Shown here one piece after another: positions 1 to 9,665 of a stretch of 39,988 bases of DNA. Within the stretch, counting starts at the first letter, position 1, and each line of letters starts with the position of its first letter. The stretch is taken from positions 91,093 to 131,080 of the forward strand of contig JAUMTX010000001.1 in NCBI GenBank assembly GCA_030530985.1, written 5' to 3'. The notes under the pieces were generated by a model. That model was not told the DNA's origin and searched no databases. It saw nothing but the letters and a program-made list of their open reading frames with translations. The position numbers and the translations under genes were made by a program. Origin of the DNA: Corynebacterium sp. (GTDB lineage Bacteria > Actinomycetota > Actinomycetes > Mycobacteriales > Mycobacteriaceae).

Positions 1-1
1 G

Positions 2-775
2 GTGGAGGAGCTGCTGGATATGGTGATGGTCTGCCACCACCTTTCCCACGCTATTCCGGAGGATGTGGCTTTTGCGGATTCCCGTGTGCGCGCGGAGACC
101 ATTGCCGCCGAAACGGTGCTGCATGATATGGGTGTTATTTCAATTTTCTCCTCGGATTCGCAGGCCATGGGTCGTGTGGGCGAGTCCTGGGCGCGCGCAT
201 TTCAAACAGCGCACCACTGCAAGGCGCATTTGGGCCCGCTGCCTGAGGAAACTGGTAGCAGCGATAATGAGCGTGTGCTGCGCTATGTTGCCAAAATTAC
301 TATTAACCCGGCGCTGGCTGCGGGCATTGGTGGCTATCTTGGCACCATTGAGCCCGGTAAGTTCGCGGATCTTGTTCTTTGGCCTATCGACGCCTTCGCT
401 GCCAAGCCGGACGTGGTCCTGCGCCAGGGCGTGATTGCCTACGCACCGATGGGTGATCCGAATGCGTCGCTGCCGACCCCGCAGCCGGTGGTCTATCGCG
501 ATATGTTTGGCAATATTGGCAAGGCCCTTCAAAACACCCGCATTACTTTCGTCTCCCAGGCTGCTTTTGATGCTGGCATTGCCGAGCAGCTTGATTCGGT
601 GGTGCTGCCGGTCAAGGATTGCCGTGGCATTGGCAAGAAGGATATGGTTCGCAATAATGCCCTGCCACAGGTGGATGTGGATCCAGAAACCTATGTGGTG
701 AGTGTGGATGGCAGCCCGGTGACTATTCCACCAGCCGAGGAACTGCCGCTGACCCAACTCCACTACCTGTTCTAA
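2..775 (+). CDS. ureC: Urease alpha subunit, C-terminal part (5' end outside window)
   Basis: C-terminal 257 residues of the catalytic urease subunit, which hydrolyses urea to ammonia and carbamate at a di-nickel centre in the cytoplasm. The frame is open to the window edge, so the true start lies upstream. Visible family hallmarks are MVCHHL, containing the conserved active-site flap histidine, [12 protein letters not shown], containing the aspartate that ligates nickel, and the closing pattern [20 protein letters not shown] found in bacterial UreC. The product ends in HYLF, close to the usual -YFLF/-RYFLF tail, so the C-terminus is intact. The ureF start follows 14 nt after the stop, so ureC heads the visible part of an accessory-gene operon. 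Identification is near certain; only the missing N-terminal half cannot be judged. Confidence 0.97.
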   Translation: MEELLDMVMVCHHLSHAIPEDVAFADSRVRAETIAAETVLHDMGVISIFSSDSQAMGRVGESWARAFQTAHHCKAHLGPLPEETGSSDNERVLRYVAKITINPALAAGIGGYLGTIEPGKFADLVLWPIDAFAAKPDVVLRQGVIAYAPMGDPNASLPTPQPVVYRDMFGNIGKALQNTRITFVSQAAFDAGIAEQLDSVVLPVKDCRGIGKKDMVRNNALPQVDVDPETYVVSVDGSPVTIPPAEELPLTQLHYLF

Positions 776-789
776 ACAGTATTTGAAAT

Positions 790-1431
790 ATGAAACTGGA
801 TGCACTGCAGTGGGCCGATACGGCCTTTCCTTCCGGGCGCTATACCTTGAGCAATGGGCTTGAGGGTGTGGCGCAGCACCTTGCCGCCCAGGGTGGTGCG
901 GTGGATGTGCGGGAGTTTCTTCACAGCTCTCTGCACTATAGTTTCACCACCACGGATTTAGCGGCGGTGGCCCTGGCCTGGGAAGCGGCCGATATTTCAA
1001 ATCTAGATATTTTAAATACTGTTGTGGGTGCCACGCGCACAGTGGAGAGTGTTTTTCGTGCCAGTGTGCGTGTGGGCAAGCAGATGCTCTTTATGGCAGG
1101 CCAGTTGGGTATTGAAGTGCAGGCGCCCAAGGACTGCCACCAGGCCGTGGCTGCGGCCCTTATCCACAAGGCCAATGGGCTGAGTCTGGATGAGGCCCTG
1201 TCCATTGAGTTCTTTGCCTTTGTTTCTCAAACGGCCTCGGCTGCGGTGCGTTTGGGTTTGGTGGATTTTATTCAGGGCCAAAAGTTGATTAAAGAACTCA
1301 TGGATGAAGCGCCGGCCTGTATCGGCGCCGCAAAAAATCTGAAACTTGAGGACTTGGGCAGTCAGGTGCCCTTTTTGGAAATTGCGTCGGCACGCCACGA
1401 GCATGCGGACGCCCGACTATTTATGAATTAG
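790..1431 (+). CDS. ureF: Urease accessory protein UreF
   Basis: 213-residue UreF, a chaperone that docks with UreD on apo-urease and recruits the GTPase UreG for nickel delivery. The N-terminal block (LQWADTAFPSGRYTLSNGLE) matches the family pattern L-LADSAFP-G-F--S-GLE. The rest is alpha-helical, as expected. The ATG at 790 has no obvious Shine-Dalgarno; it sits directly behind a TTTGAAAT word. It lies 14 nt after ureC and 9 nt before ureG, so it should be translated from the same mRNA. In C. glutamicum a ureE gene sits between ureC and ureF; here there is no room for one. Confidence 0.93.
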   Translation: MKLDALQWADTAFPSGRYTLSNGLEGVAQHLAAQGGAVDVREFLHSSLHYSFTTTDLAAVALAWEAADISNLDILNTVVGATRTVESVFRASVRVGKQMLFMAGQLGIEVQAPKDCHQAVAAALIHKANGLSLDEALSIEFFAFVSQTASAAVRLGLVDFIQGQKLIKELMDEAPACIGAAKNLKLEDLGSQVPFLEIASARHEHADARLFMN

Positions 1432-1440
1432 GAGTTTGAA

Positions 1441-2037
1441 ATGTTGCGAGTTGGTATTGGTGGCCCTGTTGGTTCCGGCAAGACTGCGCTGATTGAGGCC
1501 ATTGTCCCGGAGCTGATTGCGCGCGGCCGTAAGCCTGCTGTTATTACGAATGATATTTATACCCAGGAGGATGCGCAGCATGTGCGCGAAACCCTGGATG
1601 GGGTGCTGCCGGCCAGCCACATTATTGGTGTGGAAACCGGTTCCTGCCCACATACCGCGGTGCGCGATGACCCAACCATGAATTTGATGGCGGCTGCCGA
1701 ACTGGTCGATATGGATCCCGAAATTGACACCATTCTTTTTGAATCCGGTGGCGATAATCTGACCCTGACCTTTAGCCCGGCCCTGGCTGATTATTTTGTT
1801 TTTGTTTTGGACACCGCGGAGGGCCACAAGATGCCAAAGAAGCGTGGCCCCGGCATTACTGACTCGGATTTGTTGGTTATCAATAAGGCCGATATTGCCC
1901 AGTATGTGCGTTGCGACCTCGACAAGATGCTTGCCGACGCCATCGACGTGCGCGGTGGTAAGCCGGTCATTGCCACCAATAGCCTTGATGGCCTGGGCAT
2001 TGCTGAGGTTGTCGATCATATTCTTGGTGGCAAGTAG
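1441..2037 (+). CDS. ureG: Urease accessory GTPase UreG
   Basis: 198-residue SIMIBI-class GTPase that powers nickel insertion into urease. It shows a P-loop GPVGSGKT (residues 8-15), the metal-binding Cys-Pro-His motif (residues 69-71, in ETGSCPHTAVRDD), the ESGGDNL motif (101-107) and the guanine-specificity motif NKAD (148-151). The length is typical of the family. The ATG at 1441 is preceded by AGGAG at a six-nucleotide spacing, the best ribosome binding site in this operon. Its stop codon overlaps the ureD start by one base (TAGTG), indicating translational coupling. Confidence 0.97.
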   Translation: MLRVGIGGPVGSGKTALIEAIVPELIARGRKPAVITNDIYTQEDAQHVRETLDGVLPASHIIGVETGSCPHTAVRDDPTMNLMAAAELVDMDPEIDTILFESGGDNLTLTFSPALADYFVFVLDTAEGHKMPKKRGPGITDSDLLVINKADIAQYVRCDLDKMLADAIDVRGGKPVIATNSLDGLGIAEVVDHILGGK

Positions 2038-2804
2038 TGCACGGTGAACTCCGGGTGGAATTTGGGCCTTCGGGCCCTGGCCGCCGATTTCAAAAATCGC
2101 CGCTGTCTTTGGGGCGCGGCATTGCCCTGGAGGATGGCTCAACTCTTTATATGAGCCGTGCCATTGGTGCCGGCATTGTGCAGGGCGATTTTTTAGAAAC
2201 AGAATGTGAAATTCTGCCGGGCGCGAAGGTGGTTCTTGGCACCCAGGCTGCCACCCAGGTGCACCGCATGGATGAGGGTGGCAGCGGTGCTGTGCATTTT
2301 TCTGCCCGGGTGCATGCTGGTGCGGTTTTTAGCTATCTGCCCCATGCGACCATTCCTTTTGCGGATTCGGATTTTTCCATGCGCACCGTGGTGGATGTGG
2401 CCCCGGGGGCCTTTGCCGCAGTCGGTGAGATTCTTGCCAGTGGCCGCACTGCGCGCGGGGAACACCATGACTATCGCAATTTCAAAAATAATTTGGAATT
2501 TCAGGTGGATGGGGTGCCGGTATTTCGGGAAGTCACCACGGGGGCTGGTTTGAGATCCTATTTGGGTACCGGTGAAAAGCCCGTCTATGCGGGGCTTAGT
2601 GTGGTCTGTGAGCAGCCCACTGCTACCCTGGCGGCCTGGCGCGAACTGGGATTAGATATTGGCTGTTCCACACGGGGGCCTGTGGTGTGGGCGCGCATGC
2701 TGTGCTCCTCTATCCAAGAGGCCGGGGAGCTACAATTGCGGCTCTGGGATGCGGCCCTGCAGGCCAATGAACTAGGTACCGCCCCGAAGCTGCGCCATTT
2801 TTAA
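2037..2804 (+). CDS. ureD: Urease accessory protein UreD (UreH)
   Basis: 255-residue UreD/UreH, the scaffold that binds apo-urease first and then the UreF-UreG complex. Recognisable segments are GPSGPGRRFQKSPLSLGRGIALED near the N-terminus region, the block VVLGTQAATQVHRM (family: T-QAATKV-RM), and FSYLPHATIPFADSDF followed by GRTARGE. The likely start is a GTG overlapping the ureG stop by one base; a second in-frame GTG lies six codons later. It is the last gene of the operon. Only about 19 nt separate it from the convergent gene at 2824, where a short T/A-rich palindrome but no strong terminator is visible. Confidence 0.93.
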   Translation: MHGELRVEFGPSGPGRRFQKSPLSLGRGIALEDGSTLYMSRAIGAGIVQGDFLETECEILPGAKVVLGTQAATQVHRMDEGGSGAVHFSARVHAGAVFSYLPHATIPFADSDFSMRTVVDVAPGAFAAVGEILASGRTARGEHHDYRNFKNNLEFQVDGVPVFREVTTGAGLRSYLGTGEKPVYAGLSVVCEQPTATLAAWRELGLDIGCSTRGPVVWARMLCSSIQEAGELQLRLWDAALQANELGTAPKLRHF

Positions 2805-2823
2805 AATAGCTTTTTAAAAATGT

Positions 2824-3057
2824 TTAGAGAATAGGCATATTGGAGAAGAGCAGCAGCGACATCATTGGGTAGAGGACTGCTGCACCAAGAACCCACCACC
2901 AGATTGGGTTAATGGAGGATTCGGATTCCCCACTGGCTTCTTCAGTATTTGTTGTGGTGGTTGTAGTGGTGGTGGTCTCAGCGGCGATGGCTGGGGTGGC
3001 CGGCACAGACAGCAGGGTCGCAACCGGAAGTACCAGGGCGAGTAGATAGCGGCGCAT
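2824..3057 (-). CDS. Small secreted/membrane protein with poly-Thr stretch
   Basis: 77-residue protein not recognised from any family. It starts at the ATG at 3057, preceded by GAGGT at a good distance; a 30-residue upstream extension of the same frame looks non-coding because it runs through the terminator of the neighbouring gene. It has a signal peptide (MRRYLLALVL...) with likely cleavage after AIAA, then nine consecutive threonines, an acidic/serine linker, and one hydrophobic helix (WWWVLGAAVLYPMMSLLLF) close to the C-terminus. The layout suggests a tiny single-pass protein with its linker outside the cell. It lies tail-to-tail with ureD. No function can be assigned. Confidence 0.6.
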   Translation of the reverse strand: MRRYLLALVLPVATLLSVPATPAIAAETTTTTTTTTNTEEASGESESSINPIWWWVLGAAVLYPMMSLLLFSNMPIL

Positions 3058-3118
3058 AGAAAACCTCGACTCTAAAAAATTACTCAAAACAAACAATAAG
3101 AGTGTATCAATAACAAAA

Positions 3119-3146
3119 TGTCCTGCACCAAATTCGGTACAGGACA
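3119..3146 (-). terminator. Intrinsic terminator after the oxidoreductase gene
   Basis: Inverted repeat TGTCCTG-ACC / GGT-CAGGACA around a short A/T loop. On the - strand RNA the one imperfect position is a G:U wobble, while on the + strand it is a C:A mismatch, so it folds better on the - strand. It is followed there by the T-rich run ATTTTGTTATT. It lies about 50 nt past the stop codon at 3195. Confidence 0.7.
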
Positions 3147-3194
3147 CGGCAAATTTTGTAGATGTGAGCTCGGACGTCTTAGACAGAGGCGACC

Positions 3195-3773
3195 TTAAAC
3201 AGAGGCCACGGTGAAGCGGGCACCCTGGTGCTGTGGGTTTTCCAATTCGTCGATAATGGCAACAGCCAAGTCACCGGTGGTGAGATTATCGCCAACTGGG
3301 CTATCGGTACCAAGGGCAATGCTGCCGGTGGCGGCACCTGGGGCGAGTACTGGGCTTGGGCTAACCAGGGTCCAGTTGTCCTTGCCATAGCCACGGTAGG
3401 CATCCAAGACCTTACCGAAAGCAATGGCCTCATCCTTGTACTCTGCTGGGAAGGAGTCCATTTCGGAGAGGCGAACACCGTCGACCTCCAAGGAACCTGC
3501 GCCACCAACAACAAGAAGGCGACCATTAAAGCCGTGCTCAACCAGGGCCTTATGGGCCTCGGCGGTGGCGTCCAGGTTATTGCGGCCGGCAACAGCAATG
3601 ACGGTGGCGTCGAAAGCTGGGTTGTCGATGGCCTCGGCAAGCTGCTGGGTATTGGTGATATCTACGGTGAATTCACCACTGCGGCTACCAATGGTAACTT
3701 CATGGCCGCGGGACTGTGCTTCTTCAATAACTGGCTGGCCAACAAGGGCAGAGCCGATAACCAAAATCTTCAT
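3195..3773 (-). CDS. NAD(P)-binding Rossmann-fold oxidoreductase (NmrA/SDR-like)
   Basis: 192-residue atypical short-chain dehydrogenase-like protein. It opens MKILVIGSALVGQPVIEEA, a beta-strand plus glycine-rich nucleotide loop, followed by GHEVTIGSRSG (second strand, where NADP specificity is set) and VDITNTQQL. Later it has LLVVGGAGSLEV and WTLVSPSPVLAPG, as in small NmrA/YwnB-like NAD(P)H-binding proteins. The ATG at 3773 is chosen because MKILVIG is the natural beginning of the fold; a GTG six codons upstream would add MLIVLS. A -35/-10 pair lies so close that the transcript would start at or near this ATG. Its substrate is unknown. Confidence 0.78.
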   Translation of the reverse strand: MKILVIGSALVGQPVIEEAQSRGHEVTIGSRSGEFTVDITNTQQLAEAIDNPAFDATVIAVAGRNNLDATAEAHKALVEHGFNGRLLVVGGAGSLEVDGVRLSEMDSFPAEYKDEAIAFGKVLDAYRGYGKDNWTLVSPSPVLAPGAATGSIALGTDSPVGDNLTTGDLAVAIIDELENPQHQGARFTVASV

Positions 3774-3780
3774 ACTCAGT

Positions 3781-3809
3781 ACAATAAGCACATAACTTTC
3801 TTTTGTAAA
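3781..3809 (-). promoter_or_regulatory. Promoter giving a probably leaderless transcript
   Basis: Read on the - strand: TTTACA (-35, five of six to consensus), 17-nt spacer, TATTGT (-10), then seven bases to the ATG at 3773. Transcription would start at or within a base or two of the start codon, so there is no room for a Shine-Dalgarno. Confidence 0.55.
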
Positions 3810-3859
3810 GTGCCCTGGAACTCACCAAATGGTAAGTGTACAGAATAGAGAAAAACTAC

Positions 3860-3895
3860 AGCCCCAGCCTGTGAGGAAGAACATAGAATGGGGCT
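3860..3895 (-). terminator. Possible terminator after ggt
   Basis: On the - strand, AGCCCCA and TGGGGCT pair around a loop of about 22 nt, followed within a few bases by TTTTT. It lies about 20 nt past the ggt stop. The long loop makes this less certain than the other terminators in the window. Confidence 0.5.
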
Positions 3896-3915
3896 TGAAT
3901 GGTTGTGTGGCGGTT

Positions 3916-5520
3916 TTACATGGCGGTGCCTTCGCGGCGTGGATCCACACCCACGCGGATGGTGCCATCCTCCTCCATGAGGAAGACTGCCACACCACTA
4001 GGAATTGCATGGTATTCCACCTGGTGGCCCATGGCCTCCAACTCGGCCTTGACCTCATCAAACTTGCCGGCCTTCACCAACGGATGGTCGGCACCAATCC
4101 ACGTAATAGGGGTATTCATGGCACCAAAATTTGGGTAATTAGCGGCCTGTTGGGGATCCATCTGCGCATCAAGCAAGCACAGCAGAGTCTTGACCACAAA
4201 GTTAATAATCAGCGCGCCACCAGGGGAACCCACCACAGCGTGGAGGCTACCATCCGGATTGAAAACAAAAGCTGGGGTCATGGAGGAGCGTGGGCGACGA
4301 CCCGGGGCAGGCTCATTAATGGTGCCGGCCGCCGAGAAATCACGCAGCTGGTTATTAATAAAGAAACCACCCGCCATGGCGAAACTACCAAAAGCGGCCT
4401 CCACAGAGGTTGTCACAGCCACAGCATTACCCTGGGCATCAACCACCTGGAAGTGGGAGGTACCATGCTCATCCACAGGACCAGGCGTGGCTTTTTCAAA
4501 TCCTGGTTGGGCCACACCCATGGCCCGGTCCCCAATGCTAGCGGCACGAGTCTTGGCATAGGCATCATCCCACATCTGTGGGGCGCGCGCACGGGCAGCA
4601 TCCGAATCATTCAGATAGGCATCACGGTCAGCATAGGCCAGACGGTAGGCCTCAGAAACCTGGTGGATGAGGGTCGCACTTGGTGCCTTGCCCTCAGCAA
4701 TGGAAGCAATATCCACATCCAGATTCGAAAGAATTTTTAGAATACTAAAAACAGTGGAGGCGCCAGAGGTGGACAGTGGCACGGAGACAATCTCATAGCC
4801 ACGGTAAGTGGTGGAAATAGGCTCACGCACCTCGGCCTTATAGTTTTTGAAATCCTCCGCCGTCAGATTCGACGGCCCCTGCTGCACGCGGTCGAGCACA
4901 GTCTGTGCCAGAGTACCGGTATAGAAGGACTCGGGGCCTTCCTTGGCCAAAATCTCCAAAGACTTGGCATAGTGTGGGTTGCGCATCACCACGCCCGGGC
5001 GCACCCCGTTAAAGAGTTCACGACCCATAGGGTCAGCCATAATCTCATTTTCAAAAAACTTGAGGGAATCACCCATGCGCTCACTGACCACAAAACCATG
5101 GCGGGCCAAGTGCAGGGCTGGGCGCAGGCACTCCTCCCAGGACAGCTGGCCGGCATCGCGGTGCAACTCCCCCAGGGCGGCAACAGCACCGGGAACACCG
5201 GCGGCACGTACCGAATTGCGCAAATCCCCATCGCAATAGTGGGCATCCACATTGGCCGGCGCAGTCTCACGGCCATCAATAGTCTTAATACGGCCATTAT
5301 GGCGGTAGAGCACATAAGCACCGCCACCCAAGCCCGAGGACTGGGGTTCAGTCAAACCCAGCACTGCCTGAATCGCCACCGCCGCATCGGCAGCATTACC
5401 ACCGGCTTTCAAAATAGCGTCACCCGCCTCAGTGGCGTAGTGATTGGCGGAGGCCACAGCGTGGTTTTTCAGAATAGTTTCCGACAGTCCCTCACGGTAG
5501 CCTGTATAAATCTCGGGCAT
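3916..5520 (-). CDS. ggt: Gamma-glutamyltransferase (Ntn hydrolase)
   Basis: About 534 residues from the chosen ATG at 5520. GGT cleaves gamma-glutamyl bonds of glutathione and related compounds. The precursor self-cleaves before a catalytic threonine, here in HGTSHF (about residue 354), where the family has TTH. Also visible are GGNAADAAVA, PQSSGLGGG and DGRETAP (substrate-binding arginine), the SSMTPAFVF segment, and GSPGGALIIN (oxyanion-hole GSPGG). No signal peptide is visible, unlike many GGTs, so the enzyme may be cytoplasmic. The frame stays open to 5583, but that extension is the rpoC terminator hairpin read as protein (KSALRGAF), so a start there is unlikely. A GTG at 5538 is a possible alternative. 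No good Shine-Dalgarno precedes any candidate. Confidence 0.92.
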   Translation of the reverse strand: MPEIYTGYREGLSETILKNHAVASANHYATEAGDAILKAGGNAADAAVAIQAVLGLTEPQSSGLGGGAYVLYRHNGRIKTIDGRETAPANVDAHYCDGDLRNSVRAAGVPGAVAALGELHRDAGQLSWEECLRPALHLARHGFVVSERMGDSLKFFENEIMADPMGRELFNGVRPGVVMRNPHYAKSLEILAKEGPESFYTGTLAQTVLDRVQQGPSNLTAEDFKNYKAEVREPISTTYRGYEIVSVPLSTSGASTVFSILKILSNLDVDIASIAEGKAPSATLIHQVSEAYRLAYADRDAYLNDSDAARARAPQMWDDAYAKTRAASIGDRAMGVAQPGFEKATPGPVDEHGTSHFQVVDAQGNAVAVTTSVEAAFGSFAMAGGFFINNQLRDFSAAGTINEPAPGRRPRSSMTPAFVFNPDGSLHAVVGSPGGALIINFVVKTLLCLLDAQMDPQQAANYPNFGAMNTPITWIGADHPLVKAGKFDEVKAELEAMGHQVEYHAIPSGVAVFLMEEDGTIRVGVDPRREGTAM

Positions 5521-5556
5521 GGATTCGGCAGTTTTCACAATTACTAAGGATACAAG

Positions 5557-5580
5557 AAAAGCGCCCCGAAGGGCGCTTTT
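5557..5580 (-). terminator. Intrinsic terminator of the rpoBC operon
   Basis: Perfect hairpin AAAAGCGCCC-CGAA-GGGCGCTTTT with a stable GNRA-like loop and U-run, 30 nt past the rpoC stop. The symmetric A/T flanks let it act in both directions. It sits between rpoC and ggt and isolates the two. Confidence 0.92.
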
Positions 5581-5609
5581 CAAATAGAGTTTGGTCGAGG
5601 GTTAGTCGA

Positions 5610-8600
5610 CTAGCTCATGGAGATATCGTCGAGCGGAACGCTGGCACCGGTGAAGTCCATGCCATAGTCGGAACCGTAGATATCATCGCCGAAGGTAGCA
5701 GCAGGATAAACTGCGTTACGGGCGGCGTCGGTAGGCTTGACCTTGATATTGCGGTAACGGGAAATACCGGTACCGGCAGGGATCAGCTTACCAATAATGA
5801 CATTCTCCTTGAGGCCAATGAGCTTATCGGAGCGCTTGTTGATAGCGGCGTCGGTAAGCACACGGGTGGTCTCCTGGAAGGAGGCAGCGGAGAGCCAGGA
5901 TTCGGTAGCCAAGGAAGCCTTGGTGATACCCATAATCTCAGAGCGGAGCTCTGCTGGCTGGCCACCAGTCTTGATTGCCTCAGAGTTTGCCATCTTAGCC
6001 TCAGAGAGGTCAACCAGAGTACCTGGAAGGAACTCGGTGGAACCGGACTCGATGACGGTACCACGACGAAGCATCTGACGAACAATAATTTCGATGTGCT
6101 TATCGTGGATGGCCACACCCTGTGCACGGTACACAGCCTGAACCTCATCAATGAGGTGCTGCTCCACGCCACGGCGACCCAGAACCTCAAGAACATCATG
6201 AGGATCCGCAGGGCCGCGCAGGAGGCGGTCACCAACCTCAACATGGTCACCATCGGAGAGCGCACGCTCAATGAAGGCACCTGGGTTGGATGGGATTGGC
6301 ACCTTGATCATGGCCAGACCCTGACGCTTGGAGAGCTTCTCATACTCTGCGGTTTCCTGACCGTTGTCACCAACAATGGTCAGGGAGTAGAAGTTACCCT
6401 CATCCTCAAGGCGGACGGTACCAGCGATGGACGCAATTGGGGCCTTGTTCTTTGGAACACGGGCCTCGAAGAGCTCCTGAACACGTGGCAGACCACCGGT
6501 AATGTCACCACCGACACCACCCTGGTGGAAGGTACGCATGGTCAGCTGGGTACCAGGCTCACCAATGGACTGGGCGGCAACAATACCAACAGCCTCACCG
6601 ATATCAACCTGCTTGCCGGTGGCCATGGACTTGCCATAGCACTTGGCGCAGACACCGGTGGCAGTCTGGCAGGTGAGTACGGAGCGCAGCTTGACCTCAA
6701 GCACACCCGCCTCAACCAGCTTATCGACGTCCATCTCAGACAGGTCAGTACCGGCTGGCAGAACCACATTGCCGGCCTCATCAACAGCATCGGCAGCCAG
6801 TACTCGACCAAGGGCGCTGGTTTCAACCAGGCTGTGGCGGAATACGGAGCCGTCCTGCTCCTTGACAGCAACAGGAACCTTGATGCCCTGACGGGTCTGG
6901 CAGTCCTCTTCGCGGACAATAACATCCTGGGCCACGTCCACCAGACGACGGGTGAGGTAGCCGGAGTCAGCGGTACGAAGAGCGGTATCGGCAAGACCCT
7001 TACGGGAACCGTGGGAGTTGTTGAAGTACTCGAGCACGGTAAGACCTTCACGGAAGGAGGTCTTAATTGGGCGGGTAATGTACTCACCCTTGGAGTTCAC
7101 AACCATGCCCTTCATGCCGGCCAGGGTCCAAATCTGACGCATGTTACCAGCAGCACCAGACTTCACGATCATTGGAATTGGGTTGTCGTCTGGATAAAGA
7201 TCCTCAACGGCCTGACCCACCTCGTCGGTGGCTGCCTTCCACAGCTCAACGAGACGATCGTAGCGCTCACGCTGGGTGAGAGCACCCTGTACCCAGTACT
7301 TGCGCTCAATTTCACGAGCCTCAGCCTCATAGCGGTCAAGGATCTCGTTCTTATTTGGAAGCACGAGCACGTCGCTCATGGTGATGGTCACACCGGAGCG
7401 GGTTGCCCAGTAGAAGCCAGCATCCTTCATCTTATCCATGGTCTGAGCCACGGTAATCATTGGGTAGCGGGCAGCAAGATCGTTGATGACGTCGCCAAGC
7501 ATGATCTTATCGGAGCCGCCGCCCTTACGGAGCATGACGCCTTCCTGGTATGGGTAGTTCCAAGGAAGAAGCTCATTGAACTTCACGCGACCCAAGGTGG
7601 TGGAGGCAAGCCAGGTCTGGCCCTGCTGCCAACCCTCTGGGAAGAGTTCAGCCTCTACGTCCTTTGGTGGGCGCAGGTGGCTGATACGCACCTTGATTGG
7701 GGCCTGAAGGCCAAGAACACCACGGTCATAGGCCATGATGGCCTCAGCAACAGAGCTATAAACACCCTGGGCTGGGGCATCCTCGGTTGGGGCCACATAG
7801 GCACCCTGGCCACCGAACTCCTCTGGCTTCTTCTCAAGAGTGAGGAAGTAGAGGCCGGTAACCATATCCAGACGTGGCATAGCCAATGGCTTACCAGAGG
7901 CAGGAGAGAGGATGTTATTGGATGCGAGCATCAGAACACGCGCTTCGGCCTGAGCTTCCGCGCTAAGCGGAAGGTGGACGGCCATCTGGTCACCGTCGAA
8001 GTCGGCGTTGAAAGCCTCACAGGCCAGTGGGTGCAGCTGAATAGCCTTACCCTCAACGAGCTTAGGCTCGAAGGCCTGAATACCCAGACGGTGCAGGGTT
8101 GGTGCACGGTTGAGCATCACTGGGTGCTGAGCAATGGCTTCTTCCAGAACGTCCCACACCTCAGGGCGCTGACGCTCCACCATGCGCTTAGCGCTCTTGA
8201 TGTTCTGTGCGTACTCGTGCTCCACCAGACGCTTCATCACGAATGGCTTGAAGAGTTCCAGAGCCATGAGCTTTGGAAGACCGCACTCGTGGAGGCGCAG
8301 CTGTGGACCAACAATAATTACGGAACGACCGGAGTAGTCCACACGCTTACCCAGAAGGTTCTGACGGAAGCGGCCAGCCTTACCCTTGAGCAGGTCAGAC
8401 AGGGACTTGAGTGGACGGTTACCAGGACCGGTCACTGGGCGACCGCGACGACCATTATCGAAGAGGGCGTCAACGGACTCCTGAAGCATACGCTTCTCGT
8501 TATTAACAATGATCTCAGGGGCGCCGAGGTCAATCATGCGCTTGAGACGGTTATTACGGTTAATAACGCGACGGTACAGGTCATTGAGGTCGGAGGTGGC

Positions 8601-9605
8601 GAAACGGCCACCGTCGAGCTGAACCATTGGGCGAAGCTCTGGTGGGATAACTGGGATGCAGTCCAGAACCATGCCGGCAGGATCATTGCCGGAACGCTGG
8701 AAGGCAGCAACCACCTTGAGGCGCTTCAATGCACGCATCTTCTTCTGGCCCTTGCCAGTATTGATGATTTCGCGCAGCTCCTCAGCCTCGGCGTCCAGGT
8801 CGAAGTTACGGATCAGGGTCTGGATGGCTTCTGCACCCATGCCGCCCTTGAAGTAATCCTCGTAGCGGTCAACCAGCTCAGAGTAGATGGACTCGTCAAC
8901 AATCATCTGCTTTGGTGCAAGCTTGACGAAAGTATTCCAAATCTCCTCAAGGCGGGCGATTTCGCGCTCGCCAGCCTCGCGCAGGGACTGCATTTCCTTA
9001 TCGGCAGCATTCTGCACCTTGCGGCGAGCATCTGCCTTGGCGCCCTTGGCTTCGAGCTCAGCCAGGTCCTCTTCGAGCTTCTTGGCACGATCAGCAATTT
9101 CCTGCTGATAGTCAACCTCGACCTCGCGCTTCTCCAGGGCCATCTCAGCCTCAAGGGTGGAGAGATCCTGGTGGCGAGCCTCATCATCAACAGCGGTGAT
9201 GATATTGGCTGCGAAGTAGATAATGCGCTCCAAATCCTTTGGAGCCAGGTCGAGCAGGTAGCCCAGACGGGAAGGAACACCCTTGAAGTACCAAATGTGG
9301 GTCACAGGAGCAGCAAGCTCAATATGGCCCATGCGCTCACGGCGCACCTTGGACTTGGTTACCTCAACGCCGCAGCGTTCACAAATAATGCCCTTATAGC
9401 GGACACGCTTGTACTTACCGCAGGCGCACTCCCAGTCGCGGGTTGGGCCGAAGATGCGCTCACAGAAGAGGCCGTCCTTCTCCGGCTTGAGGGTACGGTA
9501 GTTGATGGTCTCAGGCTTCTTCACCTCGCCCTTGGACCAACGACGAATGTCGTCGGCAGTAGCAAGGCCGATGCGGAGCTCATCAAAGAAGTTGACGTCT
9601 AGCAC
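5610..9605 (-). CDS. rpoC: DNA-directed RNA polymerase subunit beta'
   Basis: 1331-residue beta' subunit, full length for a corynebacterium. It starts with GTG ([24 protein letters not shown]), preceded by AGGGAG at a good distance. Visible parts, in order: N-terminal zinc ribbon (four cysteines in CACGK...CERCG), a charged clamp coiled-coil region (roughly residues 140-220, Lys/Glu/Ala rich), the switch/lid block [17 protein letters not shown], the catalytic [12 protein letters not shown] that holds magnesium with three aspartates, the second zinc site [14 protein letters not shown], and the trigger-loop/bridge neighbourhood [25 protein letters not shown]. It is co-transcribed 60 nt after rpoB and ends at a strong terminator. 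Confidence 0.99.
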   Translation of the reverse strand: MLDVNFFDELRIGLATADDIRRWSKGEVKKPETINYRTLKPEKDGLFCERIFGPTRDWECACGKYKRVRYKGIICERCGVEVTKSKVRRERMGHIELAAPVTHIWYFKGVPSRLGYLLDLAPKDLERIIYFAANIITAVDDEARHQDLSTLEAEMALEKREVEVDYQQEIADRAKKLEEDLAELEAKGAKADARRKVQNAADKEMQSLREAGEREIARLEEIWNTFVKLAPKQMIVDESIYSELVDRYEDYFKGGMGAEAIQTLIRNFDLDAEAEELREIINTGKGQKKMRALKRLKVVAAFQRSGNDPAGMVLDCIPVIPPELRPMVQLDGGRFATSDLNDLYRRVINRNNRLKRMIDLGAPEIIVNNEKRMLQESVDALFDNGRRGRPVTGPGNRPLKSLSDLLKGKAGRFRQNLLGKRVDYSGRSVIIVGPQLRLHECGLPKLMALELFKPFVMKRLVEHEYAQNIKSAKRMVERQRPEVWDVLEEAIAQHPVMLNRAPTLHRLGIQAFEPKLVEGKAIQLHPLACEAFNADFDGDQMAVHLPLSAEAQAEARVLMLASNNILSPASGKPLAMPRLDMVTGLYFLTLEKKPEEFGGQGAYVAPTEDAPAQGVYSSVAEAIMAYDRGVLGLQAPIKVRISHLRPPKDVEAELFPEGWQQGQTWLASTTLGRVKFNELLPWNYPYQEGVMLRKGGGSDKIMLGDVINDLAARYPMITVAQTMDKMKDAGFYWATRSGVTITMSDVLVLPNKNEILDRYEAEAREIERKYWVQGALTQRERYDRLVELWKAATDEVGQAVEDLYPDDNPIPMIVKSGAAGNMRQIWTLAGMKGMVVNSKGEYITRPIKTSFREGLTVLEYFNNSHGSRKGLADTALRTADSGYLTRRLVDVAQDVIVREEDCQTRQGIKVPVAVKEQDGSVFRHSLVETSALGRVLAADAVDEAGNVVLPAGTDLSEMDVDKLVEAGVLEVKLRSVLTCQTATGVCAKCYGKSMATGKQVDIGEAVGIVAAQSIGEPGTQLTMRTFHQGGVGGDITGGLPRVQELFEARVPKNKAPIASIAGTVRLEDEGNFYSLTIVGDNGQETAEYEKLSKRQGLAMIKVPIPSNPGAFIERALSDGDHVEVGDRLLRGPADPHDVLEVLGRRGVEQHLIDEVQAVYRAQGVAIHDKHIEIIVRQMLRRGTVIESGSTEFLPGTLVDLSEAKMANSEAIKTGGQPAELRSEIMGITKASLATESWLSAASFQETTRVLTDAAINKRSDKLIGLKENVIIGKLIPAGTGISRYRNIKVKPTDAARNAVYPAATFGDDIYGSDYGMDFTGASVPLDDISMS

Positions 9606-9665
9606 GTAAACTCCCTTTCAGTCGAATTGAATATGTACGTTTTTGGTCTTTAGAGGGAAACGGGA

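Noticed and set aside
2805..2823. A/T palindrome (TTTTTAAAAA) between ureD and the convergent gene as a terminator.
   Set aside because: It has no G/C stem, so it would be too weak to be called an intrinsic terminator.
2824..3147. The longer 107-residue version of the small poly-Thr protein.
   Set aside because: The first 30 residues are read from the neighbouring gene's terminator, and the internal ATG at 3057 has both a ribosome site and a proper signal peptide.
6096..9602. A 1168-codon open frame antisense to rpoC.
   Set aside because: It mirrors rpoC codon by codon; strong codon bias keeps the opposite frame free of stops. Its translation has no recognisable domain and rpoC is certain.
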